A stretch of 64,000 bases of DNA from Gluconacetobacter azotocaptans (GTDB taxonomy: Bacteria; Pseudomonadota; Alphaproteobacteria; Acetobacterales; Acetobacteraceae), in the NCBI RefSeq assembly GCF_014174355.1, contig NZ_JABEQF010000003.1:1-64000 (forward strand), read 5' to 3'. The translations under genes were made by a program, and so were the position numbers. The stretch's first letter is position 1; each line of letters opens with the position of its first letter. Below, one piece after another: positions 30,786 through 41,308 of this stretch. The notes beneath the pieces were generated by a model that was not told the DNA's origin, made no database searches, and saw only the letters and a list, made by a program, of their open reading frames with translations.

Positions 30786-31454
30786 GTGCTGGAACAGGAC
30801 CGGGAGACGGGGCGGATACGATCGGGCGGCCGGCTGCTGGCGACGGTGGCGTGCCTGTTCGCCTTCGCATCCACCGCCTGTGGCCGGGAAGCGACAGCCC
30901 TGACGGAAAATAAGGCGCCCCTCGTCGCCGGTGCGGCCGGGGCCGATACCGACGCCTCGCCCTCCGACGCGCCGCCCCCCCAGGCGACGACCGGCCATCC
31001 GGTGACCGCCTGGGCGGCATCCGTCCGCGCGGCCCTGGCCAAGCGGTCCCACCGGCTGGTGACCGCCAGCCGTACGGCCCTGTCCTGGTCCGAACATGGG
31101 GTGGCAAGCTGGTATGGTCATCTGCGGCCGGTGCGGCGGACGTCCTCAGGCCATCCATTCGACCCGCACGCGCTGACGGCGGCCCACCCGACCCTGCCGA
31201 TGGGCACGCGGGTGCTGGTACGCTCGCAGGATACCGGCCGTTCGGTGGTGGTGACGGTCAACGACCGGGGGCCGTTCCTGCACCACCGCATCATCGACCT
31301 GTCCCCCGCCGCCGCGGCGCGGATCGGGATGCTGGATGCCGGCACCGCCCATGTCGTCATCGAACCCCTGACCGAAGTCGCGCAGGCCGAACCCGACGAC
31401 ACCAGCGAGGATGCGATCGCCGCTGCCGCGCCCGGCGCGCCCCGCCGCCGCTGA
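30786..31454 (+). CDS. rlpA: RlpA-like septal ring lytic transglycosylase / double-psi beta-barrel protein
   Basis: 222 residues from GTG 30786, which follows a GGATTGGGGA ribosome site. The N-terminus has a signal peptide ending near FASTACG that could be a lipobox, although Ser at -3 is atypical. The RlpA barrel (about 105-200) contains GVASWYGHLRPVRRTSSGHPFDP, LPMGTRVLVRSQDTGRSVVVTVNDRGPF and IIDLSPAAAARIGM, where the Asp of NDRGPF is the catalytic candidate. No SPOR domain follows, so it would not bind denuded septal glycan through that module. An upstream in-frame ATG (30684) is less likely. Confidence 0.85.
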   Translation: MLEQDRETGRIRSGGRLLATVACLFAFASTACGREATALTENKAPLVAGAAGADTDASPSDAPPPQATTGHPVTAWAASVRAALAKRSHRLVTASRTALSWSEHGVASWYGHLRPVRRTSSGHPFDPHALTAAHPTLPMGTRVLVRSQDTGRSVVVTVNDRGPFLHHRIIDLSPAAAARIGMLDAGTAHVVIEPLTEVAQAEPDDTSEDAIAAAAPGAPRRR

Positions 31455-31468
31455 CGCCGCCCGGCATC

Positions 31469-32542
31469 TTATCCGGCCGGATATTCCCGGCGATGGCCCG
31501 CGTCGTGGCCCCCGTTCCTGGGGCGCAGGTGCATCTCGGCTTCCAGCCCGGCATTCAGTTCCGCGCCCAGCAGGATCACGTAGGCGGTAACGAAGAACCA
31601 CATCATCGTGGCCACCACCGCACCCAGCGGCCCGTAGGTGGCGTTGTAGCTGGCGATCGCGCTGACATAGTACGAAAACCCGATCGACGATGCGATCCAG
31701 ATCAGCGTGGCGGCGACCGATCCGGGCAGGATGCACACCCAGTGCGTAATGGAACGGTCGGGGCTGAACCGATACAGCAGCGCGCAGGCCGCCAGCACGA
31801 ACAGCAGCAGCAGCAGCGGGCCGCCCATCTGCACCAGCAGTTCGATCGACCAGGACGGCGGCGCCATGCCCAGCCGGGCCGGCACGAAATCGATCAGGAC
31901 CGGCAGGGCCACCAGCACCGCCAGCGCCATGACCGCGCCGCAGATGGCGCATAGCGTCATGCCCAGCGCCATCAGCTGAAAGCGCACGAAGCTGCGGGTT
32001 TCCTGCGTGTCGTAGGCGATATTGACGGCAGAGATGATCGACCGCGTGGCCGCCGACGCCGACCACAGCGCCACGGTGGTCGATATGATCAGGTTCAGCG
32101 TCAGCGACGAATGGGACTGCGCGACCAGCGTATGGATCCGTTCGCCGATCAGTTCGAAGGCCGCGGGCGGCAGCATCAGCCGCAGCATTTCCAGCTGCGG
32201 TTCCACGGTCTGCAGATCGAACGCCAGCCCGTAGATCGAAATCAGCGTGCTGATGGCGGGAAACAGCGACAGCGTGGCATAGAACGCGCATCCGGCCGCC
32301 GCCAGCGTGATCTGGTCGGACGACAAATTGCGCAGCATCCGTTGCAGGACGGGCTTCCAGATCCGGCGCAGCGCGTGGACCGAGGGGATGCAGGCCTCGG
32401 TGCCGGGTTCGGCGGCCGGGTTCGGGGCAAGGCGGGGGTCGTCCGGCCGGGAAGTGGTCAAGCGCGCTCCATGGATCGGGCGTGGGGTTCGGGGCGGACG
32501 GGCCGCGGGAAATCCCGCCGGAGGCGCCGCCTGCGCTAGCAT
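31469..32542 (-). CDS. YihY/BrkB-family inner-membrane protein
   Basis: 357 residues with a Pro-rich N-terminus and a core of about six membrane helices (around 75-310), containing the family segments AGCAFYATLSLFPAISTLISIYGL, RTSRSFIS-like NIAYDTQETRSF and TYGPLGAVVATMMWFFVTAYVILLGAELNAGLE. Once misannotated as ribonuclease BN, the family has no proven biochemical role; transport or envelope functions have been suggested. It is convergent with rlpA, with 14 nt between stops. Confidence 0.85.
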   Translation of the reverse strand: MLAQAAPPAGFPAARPPRTPRPIHGARLTTSRPDDPRLAPNPAAEPGTEACIPSVHALRRIWKPVLQRMLRNLSSDQITLAAAGCAFYATLSLFPAISTLISIYGLAFDLQTVEPQLEMLRLMLPPAAFELIGERIHTLVAQSHSSLTLNLIISTTVALWSASAATRSIISAVNIAYDTQETRSFVRFQLMALGMTLCAICGAVMALAVLVALPVLIDFVPARLGMAPPSWSIELLVQMGGPLLLLLFVLAACALLYRFSPDRSITHWVCILPGSVAATLIWIASSIGFSYYVSAIASYNATYGPLGAVVATMMWFFVTAYVILLGAELNAGLEAEMHLRPRNGGHDAGHRREYPAG

Positions 32543-32587
32543 GATGACCTACCTAGCGAAAAACATGCGGTCAGGTCGATTTTTCTG

Positions 32588-32616
32588 TTGCGTCCGGGGC
32601 GTATTGCCCTCATATG
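32588..32616 (+). promoter_or_regulatory. Candidate promoter of the ornithine decarboxylase gene
   Basis: TTGCGT (32588-32593), a 17-nt spacer and CATATG (32611-32616) form a plausible sigma-70-like promoter and would leave a leader of about 170 nt before the ATG at 32795. Confidence 0.4.
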
Positions 32617-32794
32617 CGCTCCCCACGCAACAACGCACGTGCCACTGGCCCTCTGAGGTTACGCAACGACGTCAAGCGTTCTGGCAATCGGGATCCCCGC
32701 GTGGGGCCCAGTCTTGGTCGCTGGTCCGTTAGACCGTTTCGCAACTCCCGCCCGGCTTTGATCCGGACGACGCTACAGAAGGGATTTGGGTGCG
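32617..32794 (+). ncRNA. Possible structured leader (speF-type motif) of the ornithine decarboxylase gene
   Basis: The roughly 175-nt leader contains hairpins CCCC-GCGT-GGGG (32696-32706 region), GGTC-CGTTA-GACC (near 32724-32736) and CCGG-CTTTGAT-CCGG (near 32753-32767). A conserved structured leader called speF is known upstream of alphaproteobacterial ornithine decarboxylase genes. Position and length agree, but I cannot verify the consensus from memory, so this is an inference from context. Confidence 0.35.
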
Positions 32795-33925
32795 ATGACC
32801 CCCAAAATCGCCCGTTTTCTGGCCGAACAGGCCCCCGCGACGCCATGCCTGGTCGTCGACGTTGATCGTGTCGAGGCCCGGTACCGTGCACTGCGCACGG
32901 CCCTGCCGCTGGCGCGCGTCTATTACGCCGTGAAGGCCAACCCGGCGATGGAAATCCTGCGCCGGCTGGTGTCGCTCGGTTCGTCGTTCGACGCCGCGTC
33001 GGCCGAGGAAATTCGCCTGTGCCTGGCGGCCGGAGCGGATGCCGGGACCATTTCCTTCGGCAATACCGTCAAGAAGGCCTCGGCCATTGCCGAAGCCCAT
33101 CAGGCCGGCGTCACCATGTTCGCCTTCGACAGCGTCGAGGAGCTGGAGAAGCTGGCCCGCCACGCCCCGGGCGCGCGCGTCTATTGCCGCCTGATCGTCG
33201 AGAACGAGGGCGCGGAATGGCCGCTGTCGCGCAAGTTCGGCACCACGCTGGACAGCGCGCGCGACCTGATGCTGCGCGCGCGGGACATGGGGCTGGACCC
33301 CTACGGCCTGTCGTTCCACGTCGGCAGCCAGCAGACCACGACCGACGCCTACGAGGCCGCGATCGCGCGCGTCGGCATGCTGTTCACCGACCTGGCAACG
33401 GCCGGGCTGAACCTGCGCATGGTCAATCTGGGCGGCGGCTTCCCGATCCGCTACCGCGAGGACGTGCCCGAGATCGACCGCTTCGCGCTGGCCATCAGCC
33501 ACGCGATGACCGAACATTTCGGCAATGACCTGCCGGAAATGATCGTGGAACCCGGACGCTTCATCGTCGGCGACGCCGGCGTGGTGTCGGCCGAGGTCGT
33601 TCTGGTCACCCAGCGCGGCCTGCCGGGCGACACGCGCTGGGTCTATCTGGATATCGGCCGGTTCGGCGGCCTGGCCGAGACCGAGGGCGAGTCGATTCGC
33701 TACGGCATCCGCACGCCCCACGACGGATCGCCGACCGGACGGGTGGCGATCGCGGGCCCGACCTGTGACGGCGCGGATATCATGTATGAAAAGGCGCCCT
33801 ACGCCCTGCCGCTGGACCTCGCCAGCGGCGACCGGATCGAACTGCTGTCCACCGGGGCGTATGTCTCGACCTACTGCTCGACCCGCTTCAACGGCTTCGC
33901 GCCGTTGAGCGAGCATTATATCTGA
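32795..33925 (+). CDS. PLP-dependent ornithine (or lysine/ornithine) decarboxylase, fold type III
   Basis: Makes putrescine (or cadaverine), the entry to polyamines. 376 residues from ATG 32795. Pyridoxal-phosphate Lys is Lys47 in YYAVKANP; other motifs are SFDAASAEEI, SFHVGSQQ, VNLGGGFPIRY and EPGRFIVGDAG. The catalytic Cys324 lies in GPTCDGADIMYE. This is the eukaryotic-type alanine-racemase-fold family, not the large inducible bacterial enzyme. Ornithine versus lysine preference cannot be settled from sequence. copC begins 1 nt after the stop. Confidence 0.88.
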   Translation: MTPKIARFLAEQAPATPCLVVDVDRVEARYRALRTALPLARVYYAVKANPAMEILRRLVSLGSSFDAASAEEIRLCLAAGADAGTISFGNTVKKASAIAEAHQAGVTMFAFDSVEELEKLARHAPGARVYCRLIVENEGAEWPLSRKFGTTLDSARDLMLRARDMGLDPYGLSFHVGSQQTTTDAYEAAIARVGMLFTDLATAGLNLRMVNLGGGFPIRYREDVPEIDRFALAISHAMTEHFGNDLPEMIVEPGRFIVGDAGVVSAEVVLVTQRGLPGDTRWVYLDIGRFGGLAETEGESIRYGIRTPHDGSPTGRVAIAGPTCDGADIMYEKAPYALPLDLASGDRIELLSTGAYVSTYCSTRFNGFAPLSEHYI

Positions 33926-33926
33926 C

Positions 33927-34313
33927 ATGGCGGGGGTCGCCCGGTCCGGAAGGGTACGGTCCGTGCGGCTTCTCGCCCTGCTGGCATTGCTGCCTGTCCT
34001 GCTGACGCCCGCCGCCGCGTCGGCGCGGGTGCATCTGCTGTCCGCGACGCCGGCCGCGGGCTCCATCGTCGCCGCCGGGCCCCTGGCCGTGTCGCTGCAT
34101 TTCGACTCGGCGCTCGATCCCGTGCGGTCACGCATGATGCTGACGGGGCCGTCCGGCGCGCCGACGCTGATGATGGTGCCCCCGCCCACCGACGACCACG
34201 CCATTTCGACCACCGCCCCGGTCACCCCCGGAGCCTACCATCTGCACTGGCAGGTCTGGGACCGGGACGGGCGGATGGCGGAGGGCGACCTGCCTTTTTC
34301 GGTGGCGCCCTGA
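33927..34313 (+). CDS. copC: CopC-domain periplasmic protein
   Basis: 128 residues with a signal peptide (about 1-32, LLALLALLPVLLTPAAASA) and an immunoglobulin-like CopC fold: RVHLLSATPAAGSIV at the mature N-terminus, LHFDSALDPVRSRM, and PGAYHLHWQVWDRDGRMAEGDLPFSV at the end. The near-N-terminal His of the mature protein fits Cu(II) binding seen in the family. No copD is adjacent. It directly follows the decarboxylase gene, so it is probably co-transcribed although functionally unrelated. Confidence 0.85.
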   Translation: MAGVARSGRVRSVRLLALLALLPVLLTPAAASARVHLLSATPAAGSIVAAGPLAVSLHFDSALDPVRSRMMLTGPSGAPTLMMVPPPTDDHAISTTAPVTPGAYHLHWQVWDRDGRMAEGDLPFSVAP

Positions 34314-34319
34314 TCAAGG

Positions 34320-34407
34320 TCGGGCTCTGCCCGAACCCGGCAAGGGCCTCGGCCCCTGCATCCCAGTCGTTTTAAAACTCCGGGGTTTTCAAGGGGCGAA
34401 GCCCTTG
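34320..34407 (-). repeat. Intergenic hairpin repeat, copy d
   Basis: Reverse-orientation match to copies a and h: CGGGC-TCT-GCCCG, then CAAGGGCC-TC-GGCCCCTGC, linker CATCCCAGTCGTTTTAAAAC, and AAGGGGC-GAA-GCCCTT. It separates copC from the convergent ccmB. Confidence 0.8.
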
Positions 34408-34420
34408 TCTTCGCCAGGGA

Positions 34421-35101
34421 TCATTCCACCGCCGCGCGCAACCCCGCGCCCGCCGCCAGCGGGCACAGCGGCAGTGCGGCGGCCAGGAACGCGCCCAGCA
34501 ATTCCAGGTCCGGCTGCCAGGACAGACCGGTCTGCGCCGCGTCCAGCGCCGCCGCGCCGAAGATCAGGGCCGGGGTGGCCAGCGGCAGGACCAGCAGCGG
34601 CAGCAGCACCCCGCCCCGCCGCGCCCCCAGCACCACCGACGCCGCCATGCCCCCGATCAGCGACAGCACCAGCGTGCCCAGCAGCAGCCCGGTCAGCAGC
34701 ACCGGCAGCACGGGCGCGGGCAACCCCAGCATGATCGCCAGCGGCCCCGCCGCGAACAGCAGCGGCAAGCCCGTGGTCAGCCAGTGCGCCGCCATCTTGG
34801 CCAGCGCCACCAGCGAGGGCGGCAGGCCGGTCAGCATCAGCTGATCCAGCGACCCGTCCTCCAGCTCCGAGCCGAACAGGCGGTCCAGCGGCAGCAGTGC
34901 GGCCAGCAGGGCGCAGACCCAGACGATGCCCGGCGCCATCCGGCGCAGCAGGTCGGGCGACGGGCCAAGCGCCAGCGGAAACAGCGCGCCCGCCAGGACG
35001 AAAAACAGGACGGCGCCCAGCGTGTCGGCCCCATGCCGGACGGCCAGCCGCAGGTCGCGGCCCACGACCGCCAGGACCAGGGCGGGGATCTGCAGGCTCA
35101 T
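34421..35101 (-). CDS. ccmB: Haem exporter protein CcmB
   Basis: Integral membrane subunit of the CcmAB transporter needed for cytochrome c maturation. 226 residues with about six hydrophobic helices, including RRMAPGIVWVCALLAALLPLDRLF, the conserved EDGSLDQLMLTGLPP loop and a C-terminal hydrophobic pair. Length matches the family. Start ATG 35101 overlaps the ccmA stop. No ccmC follows; a hairpin repeat lies next to its stop. Confidence 0.93.
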   Translation of the reverse strand: MSLQIPALVLAVVGRDLRLAVRHGADTLGAVLFFVLAGALFPLALGPSPDLLRRMAPGIVWVCALLAALLPLDRLFGSELEDGSLDQLMLTGLPPSLVALAKMAAHWLTTGLPLLFAAGPLAIMLGLPAPVLPVLLTGLLLGTLVLSLIGGMAASVVLGARRGGVLLPLLVLPLATPALIFGAAALDAAQTGLSWQPDLELLGAFLAAALPLCPLAAGAGLRAAVE

Positions 35102-35745
35102 GTCACATCGTCCAGGCTTGCGCGCGCGCCGTCACGGGCCGCATCGTTCAGATCGGGCAGAATCAGCGATTTCGGGTGGGCCAGCGGCAGGGGAACGTGG
35201 GTGGTTGCGATCACGATTCCGCCAGTGTCGCGATGGGTGCGAAACAGCCCCTCCAGCAGCCCGATCGCGCGACTGTCCAGCCCCAGGCTGGGTTCGTCCA
35301 GCAGCCACAGCGGCGCCCGCGCCAGCATCACCCGCGCCAGCGCCGCGCGGCGTTTCTGCCCCGCCGACAGCATGCGGGCCGGCAGGTCAGACAGTCCCGA
35401 AAGGTCCAGAGCCGCCATGGCCTCATCCGGATCGGACCCCGCCGCGCGCGCCGCAAGCAACAGGTTTTCCCGCAGGGTCAGCCCGGCCTTCAGTGCGTCC
35501 TGATGGCCCAGGTAGGCGACGCGGGCGGCATGGGCCGTGCGGTCGGCCAGGGCGTCGATCCCTGCCCACAGCACATGGCCGCCTTCCGGTTTGCGCAGTC
35601 CTGCCAGGACGCGCAGCAAGGTCGATTTTCCGGCGCCGTTCGGCCCGGTCAGCAGCAGCGCGTCACCGGCGTCCAGCGCCAGCCCGACGCCGTCGAGCAC
35701 CAGCCGCTCTCCGCGGAAAACGGAGATATTTTCAACGTCCAGCAA
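35098..35745 (-). CDS. ccmA: Haem exporter ATP-binding protein CcmA
   Basis: ABC ATPase partner of CcmB in cytochrome c biogenesis. 215 residues with Walker A GPNGAGKSTLL, signature MLSAGQKRRAALARVML (variant LSAGQ typical of CcmA) and Walker B LWLLDEPSLGLD, then the H-loop region (ATTHVPL). Length is typical for CcmA and shorter than most ABC ATPases. Divergent from acnA. Confidence 0.93.
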   Translation of the reverse strand: MLDVENISVFRGERLVLDGVGLALDAGDALLLTGPNGAGKSTLLRVLAGLRKPEGGHVLWAGIDALADRTAHAARVAYLGHQDALKAGLTLRENLLLAARAAGSDPDEAMAALDLSGLSDLPARMLSAGQKRRAALARVMLARAPLWLLDEPSLGLDSRAIGLLEGLFRTHRDTGGIVIATTHVPLPLAHPKSLILPDLNDAARDGARASLDDVT

Positions 35746-36000
35746 CGGGCGGGCCTGGGGGGGAAAGGCAGGGATGACGATGCTCCTCGGATCGTTCGCG
35801 GCGGAACCGGTCCGGCGGCGGAACGGGGTGTTCCCGCGTTCTTGTTACCGGGGCCAGCTTGTGTCGAAACCGGGTCCGGGTATGTTCTACCCCCGTTGGG
35901 AGATCAAGCCGGTTGTCCAGGTGGATCACACCGCCATCCGAATGCGGATGTCGTGCTTCAATTTGGATAATCCGTTGCTGACGCCTCGGAGGAAAAACCA
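35746..36000. promoter_or_regulatory. Divergent ccmA/acnA promoter region
   Basis: 255 bp without a gene. For acnA, TTGTGT (35859-35864) and TATGTT (35881-35886), 16 nt apart, are a plausible promoter; GATAAT at 35966-35971 is an alternative -10 without a good -35. A strong GGAGG ribosome site precedes the acnA ATG. Confidence 0.45.
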
Positions 36001-38694
<2,694 letters not shown>

Positions 38695-38724
38695 GCCGCT
38701 TTTTTCTCTGTCTGACGAGTACCG

Positions 38725-38758
38725 CGCCGGCCCGGATCATTCCGGGCCGGCGTTTTTT
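38725..38758 (+). terminator. Rho-independent terminator of acnA
   Basis: Perfect 12-bp stem CGCCGGCCCGGA (38725-38736) with 38741-38752, loop TCAT, then six T (38753-38758), 31 nt after the acnA stop. Confidence 0.95.
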
Positions 38759-38770
38759 GCCGACCCCGTC

Positions 38771-39514
38771 GTGCGCGCCGAGCAGGTGCGCAAGACCTTC
38801 GACGGGCACGAGGTACTGCGCGGCATTTCGCTGTCGGTGACGCGCGGGGAACTGGTGTCGATCATCGGGCCTTCGGGCTGCGGGAAATCGACCTTCCTGC
38901 GCTGCCTCAATTTCCTGGAAATCCCCGACGACGGCGCGGTCACGATCGCGGATGTCGCCATCATCCGTTCGGGCGGGCGCTGGACCCGCGCGGACGAGGA
39001 CGCGGCCCATCGCCTGCGCGCGCATGTCGGCATGGTGTTCCAGTCCTTCAACCTGTTTCCCCACCGCACCGTGCTGGACAATGTGATGCTGGCGCCCATG
39101 CGGGTGAAGCGCCTGCCCGCCGAGACGGCCCGGGCCGAGGCCCTGGCCCTGCTGGACAAGGTGGGCCTGTCGGCCATCGCCGCGCGCTATCCCGACACCC
39201 TGTCGGGCGGCCAGCAGCAGCGCGCCGCCATCGCCCGGGCGCTGGCGATGCGGCCGGACGTGATGCTGTACGACGAACCGACCTCGGCCCTCGATCCCGA
39301 ACTGGCCGAGGAAGTCCTGTCCGTCATGCGTGCCCTGGACGAGGACGGCATGACCCAGATCGTGGTGACGCACGACATGCGCTTCGCCCGCGCGGCGTCG
39401 GACCGCGTGGTGTTCATGGAAGGCGGCGAGATCGTGGAGATCGACGACCCCGACATTCTCTATGTGTCGCCGCAGGACATGCGGACCCGGCGCTTCCTGA
39501 GATCCGTCCTGTGA
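38771..39514 (+). CDS. Polar amino-acid ABC transporter, ATP-binding protein
   Basis: 247-residue ABC ATPase of the HisP/GlnQ type. Walker A GPSGCGKSTFLRCLNFLE, Q-loop MVFQSFNLFPH, signature DTLSGGQQQRAAIARALAM, Walker B VMLYDEPTSALDPEL and H-loop VVTHDM are present. The start is GTG 38771, only 12 nt after the acnA terminator T-run. The stop overlaps the GTG of the receptor/permease gene. The amino acid transported cannot be told. Confidence 0.92.
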   Translation: MRAEQVRKTFDGHEVLRGISLSVTRGELVSIIGPSGCGKSTFLRCLNFLEIPDDGAVTIADVAIIRSGGRWTRADEDAAHRLRAHVGMVFQSFNLFPHRTVLDNVMLAPMRVKRLPAETARAEALALLDKVGLSAIAARYPDTLSGGQQQRAAIARALAMRPDVMLYDEPTSALDPELAEEVLSVMRALDEDGMTQIVVTHDMRFARAASDRVVFMEGGEIVEIDDPDILYVSPQDMRTRRFLRSVL

Positions 39515-41190
39515 ATTTCGGCCTGAAGACGGGGCTTGCCGGCGATCCGACGCGCGTTTCCTGCGCTTCGGTGCTCACGGCCGGTAAGGCCGCTCCGCTC
39601 CGGTGCTCGGAAACGCACGACGGGCGTGCCGCTGCGCGGCACTCTCGCTCGGCAAGCCCCGTCTTCAGGCCGAAATTTATACTTTTCGCGTGCCTGATGG
39701 CCGTCCTGCTGGTGACAGGACTTGCGGGTACCGCCCTTGCGGCGCCGCTGCGCTGGGCGTCGGATGCCGAAGCGAACGTACCGTTCGTCTTCCACGATCC
39801 GGCCGATCAGTCGCGCCTCATCGGGTATGAATATGAAATTGCCCAGGCCATCGCCCGCCGCCTGGGCCGGCCGACCCAGTTCGTGCAGAACGACTGGGAC
39901 GGGCTGATCCCCGGCCTGCAACGCGGGCTGTACGACATGGTGATCGACGGGATCGAGATCACGCCGGAACACGAACAGGGCGTCGCGTTCAGCCATCCCT
40001 ATTACGTGACGTCGGAACGCATTACCGTCCGCCGCGACCAGCAGGGGCTCGACACCCTGGCGGCGCTGCACGGCCATGTCGTCGGCACGCTGAAGGACAC
40101 GACGGCCGAACGGATGCTGCAGGCCGATCCCAGCATCCACATCCGGTCGTACGAAGAAGAGACCAACGCCTATACCGACCTGAAGAACGGGCGGCTGGAT
40201 GCGGTGCTGCTGGACGGCACCATCTCGCTTTATTACGGCGCGCCGGATCCGGAGCTGAAGCTGGTGGGTGGGCCGATCGGGCGCATTTCCTACGGTATCG
40301 CCGTCGCCACCGGCAACACCGCCCTGCGCGACCAGGTGAACGGCGCGCTGGACGCGATGATGCGCGACGGCGAGCTGCACCGGATCCTGGCGCGGTGGAA
40401 ATTATGGACGCCGGAAATGGCGGAGCTGACCGGCGATCGCGGCACGCCCGACATCGCCCCTGACGCCTGGCGGCATTACATGGAGGCCACGGCGCCCCGT
40501 GCCGGCTGGCAGGCGCGGCTGGCGCGCTATGTCGGCTTCCTGCCGCTGTTGCTGCATGGGGCGGTCCTGACCCTGGTGGTGTCGGCCTGCGCGATGGTGG
40601 TGGCGGTGGCGCTGGGGCTGGCGCTGGCGCTGGCCCGGCGCTACGGGCCCCGCTGGCTGGCCATGCTCGCCACCCTGTATGTCGAAATCGTGCGCGGCAC
40701 GCCGCTGCTGATCCAGATCCTGTTCATCTTCTACGCCCTGCCGGGCATCGGCCTGCGCCTGTCGCCCTTCGTCGCCGGCGTGCTGGCGCTGGGCATGAAC
40801 TATGCGGCGTACGAGGCCGAGAATTACCGCGCCGGCCTGCAATCCGTCGCGCGCGGACAGATCGAGGCCGCGCTGGCCCTGAACATGACGCACATGCAGG
40901 CCCTGCGCTTCGTCGTGGTGCCGCAGGCGGTGCGGATGGTCATCCCGATCATGACCAACGATTTCATCTCGCTGCTCAAGGATTCGTCGCTGGTCAGCGT
41001 CATCACCCTGACCGAACTCAGCCAGACCTACGTCCGGCTGTCGTCGACCTATTACGATTATTTCGGCACCGGCCTGCTGATCGGCGCGGCGTACCTGCTG
41101 CTGGGCCTGCCCTTCGTGCGCCTGGCGCGCATGGCCGAGGCCCGGTTCGCGACCGGACAGCGCCGGCAGGGACGTACGGGACACCCCTGA
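39511..41190 (+). CDS. Amino-acid ABC transporter, substrate-binding protein fused to permease (with repeat insertion at N-terminus)
   Basis: 559 residues. After an unusual N-terminal extension comes a signal-like helix (about 56-75), a family-3 solute-binding domain (about 77-310; SDAEANVPFVFHD, GYEYEIAQAIARRLGR, GLYDMVIDGIEITPEH, GRLDAVLLDGTISLYY) and a permease domain (about 345-545) with several helices and the EAA loop YEAENYRAGLQSVARGQIEAA. Such receptor-permease fusions are known. Codons 3 to about 54 are a palindromic repeat element kept in frame. Without it GTG would be followed by AAATTTATACTTTTC, giving MKFILF and an ordinary signal peptide. ATG 39697 (codon 63) is an alternative start that avoids the insert but shortens the signal. 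Confidence 0.85.
   Translation: MNFGLKTGLAGDPTRVSCASVLTAGKAAPLRCSETHDGRAAARHSRSASPVFRPKFILFACLMAVLLVTGLAGTALAAPLRWASDAEANVPFVFHDPADQSRLIGYEYEIAQAIARRLGRPTQFVQNDWDGLIPGLQRGLYDMVIDGIEITPEHEQGVAFSHPYYVTSERITVRRDQQGLDTLAALHGHVVGTLKDTTAERMLQADPSIHIRSYEEETNAYTDLKNGRLDAVLLDGTISLYYGAPDPELKLVGGPIGRISYGIAVATGNTALRDQVNGALDAMMRDGELHRILARWKLWTPEMAELTGDRGTPDIAPDAWRHYMEATAPRAGWQARLARYVGFLPLLLHGAVLTLVVSACAMVVAVALGLALALARRYGPRWLAMLATLYVEIVRGTPLLIQILFIFYALPGIGLRLSPFVAGVLALGMNYAAYEAENYRAGLQSVARGQIEAALALNMTHMQALRFVVVPQAVRMVIPIMTNDFISLLKDSSLVSVITLTELSQTYVRLSSTYYDYFGTGLLIGAAYLLLGLPFVRLARMAEARFATGQRRQGRTGHP
39514..39677 (+). repeat. Palindromic element, copy 2 (in-frame inside the ABC transporter gene)
   Basis: Perfect 27-bp terminal inverted arms at 39514-39540 and 39651-39677 (AATTTCGGCCTGAAGACGGG... 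and complement) enclose a core closely matching copy 1 at 18774-18916 in its minus-strand sense, including GCGTGCCGC-TGC-GCGGCAC-type hairpin at 39625-39641. All codons through the element are open, and about 159 nt (53 codons) appear to have been added between the start codon and the signal peptide. Confidence 0.88.
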
Positions 41191-41242
41191 TCGCCTGACC
41201 TGACGGCATTTGGCCAATGCGTCTGGCACATGTCGGTGCTGT

Positions 41243-41264
41243 TTTATGCTACATTGTGCATAAA
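41243..41264 (+). promoter_or_regulatory. Candidate LysR-type operator upstream of the regulator gene
   Basis: Perfect 7-bp inverted repeat TTTATGC (41243-41249) and GCATAAA (41258-41264), 8 nt apart, 45 nt before the LysR start. LysR regulators commonly bind such interrupted dyads (T-N11-A type) at their own promoters; that use is inferred. Confidence 0.45.
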
Positions 41265-41308
41265 TGAACCGAAGTTTAGAACGGCGTTCAGCGAAATACT
41301 GAAAATCG

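Noticed and set aside
32534-32558. CGCTAG/CTAGCG inverted repeat at the yihY start
   Set aside because: Only 6 bp per arm and located over the start codon; could be chance.
32614-32865. Possible leader peptide (uORF) before the ornithine decarboxylase gene
   Set aside because: The ORF is Arg/Pro-rich, overlaps the decarboxylase start by 70 nt, has no good ribosome site and does not resemble the gammaproteobacterial SpeFL peptide.
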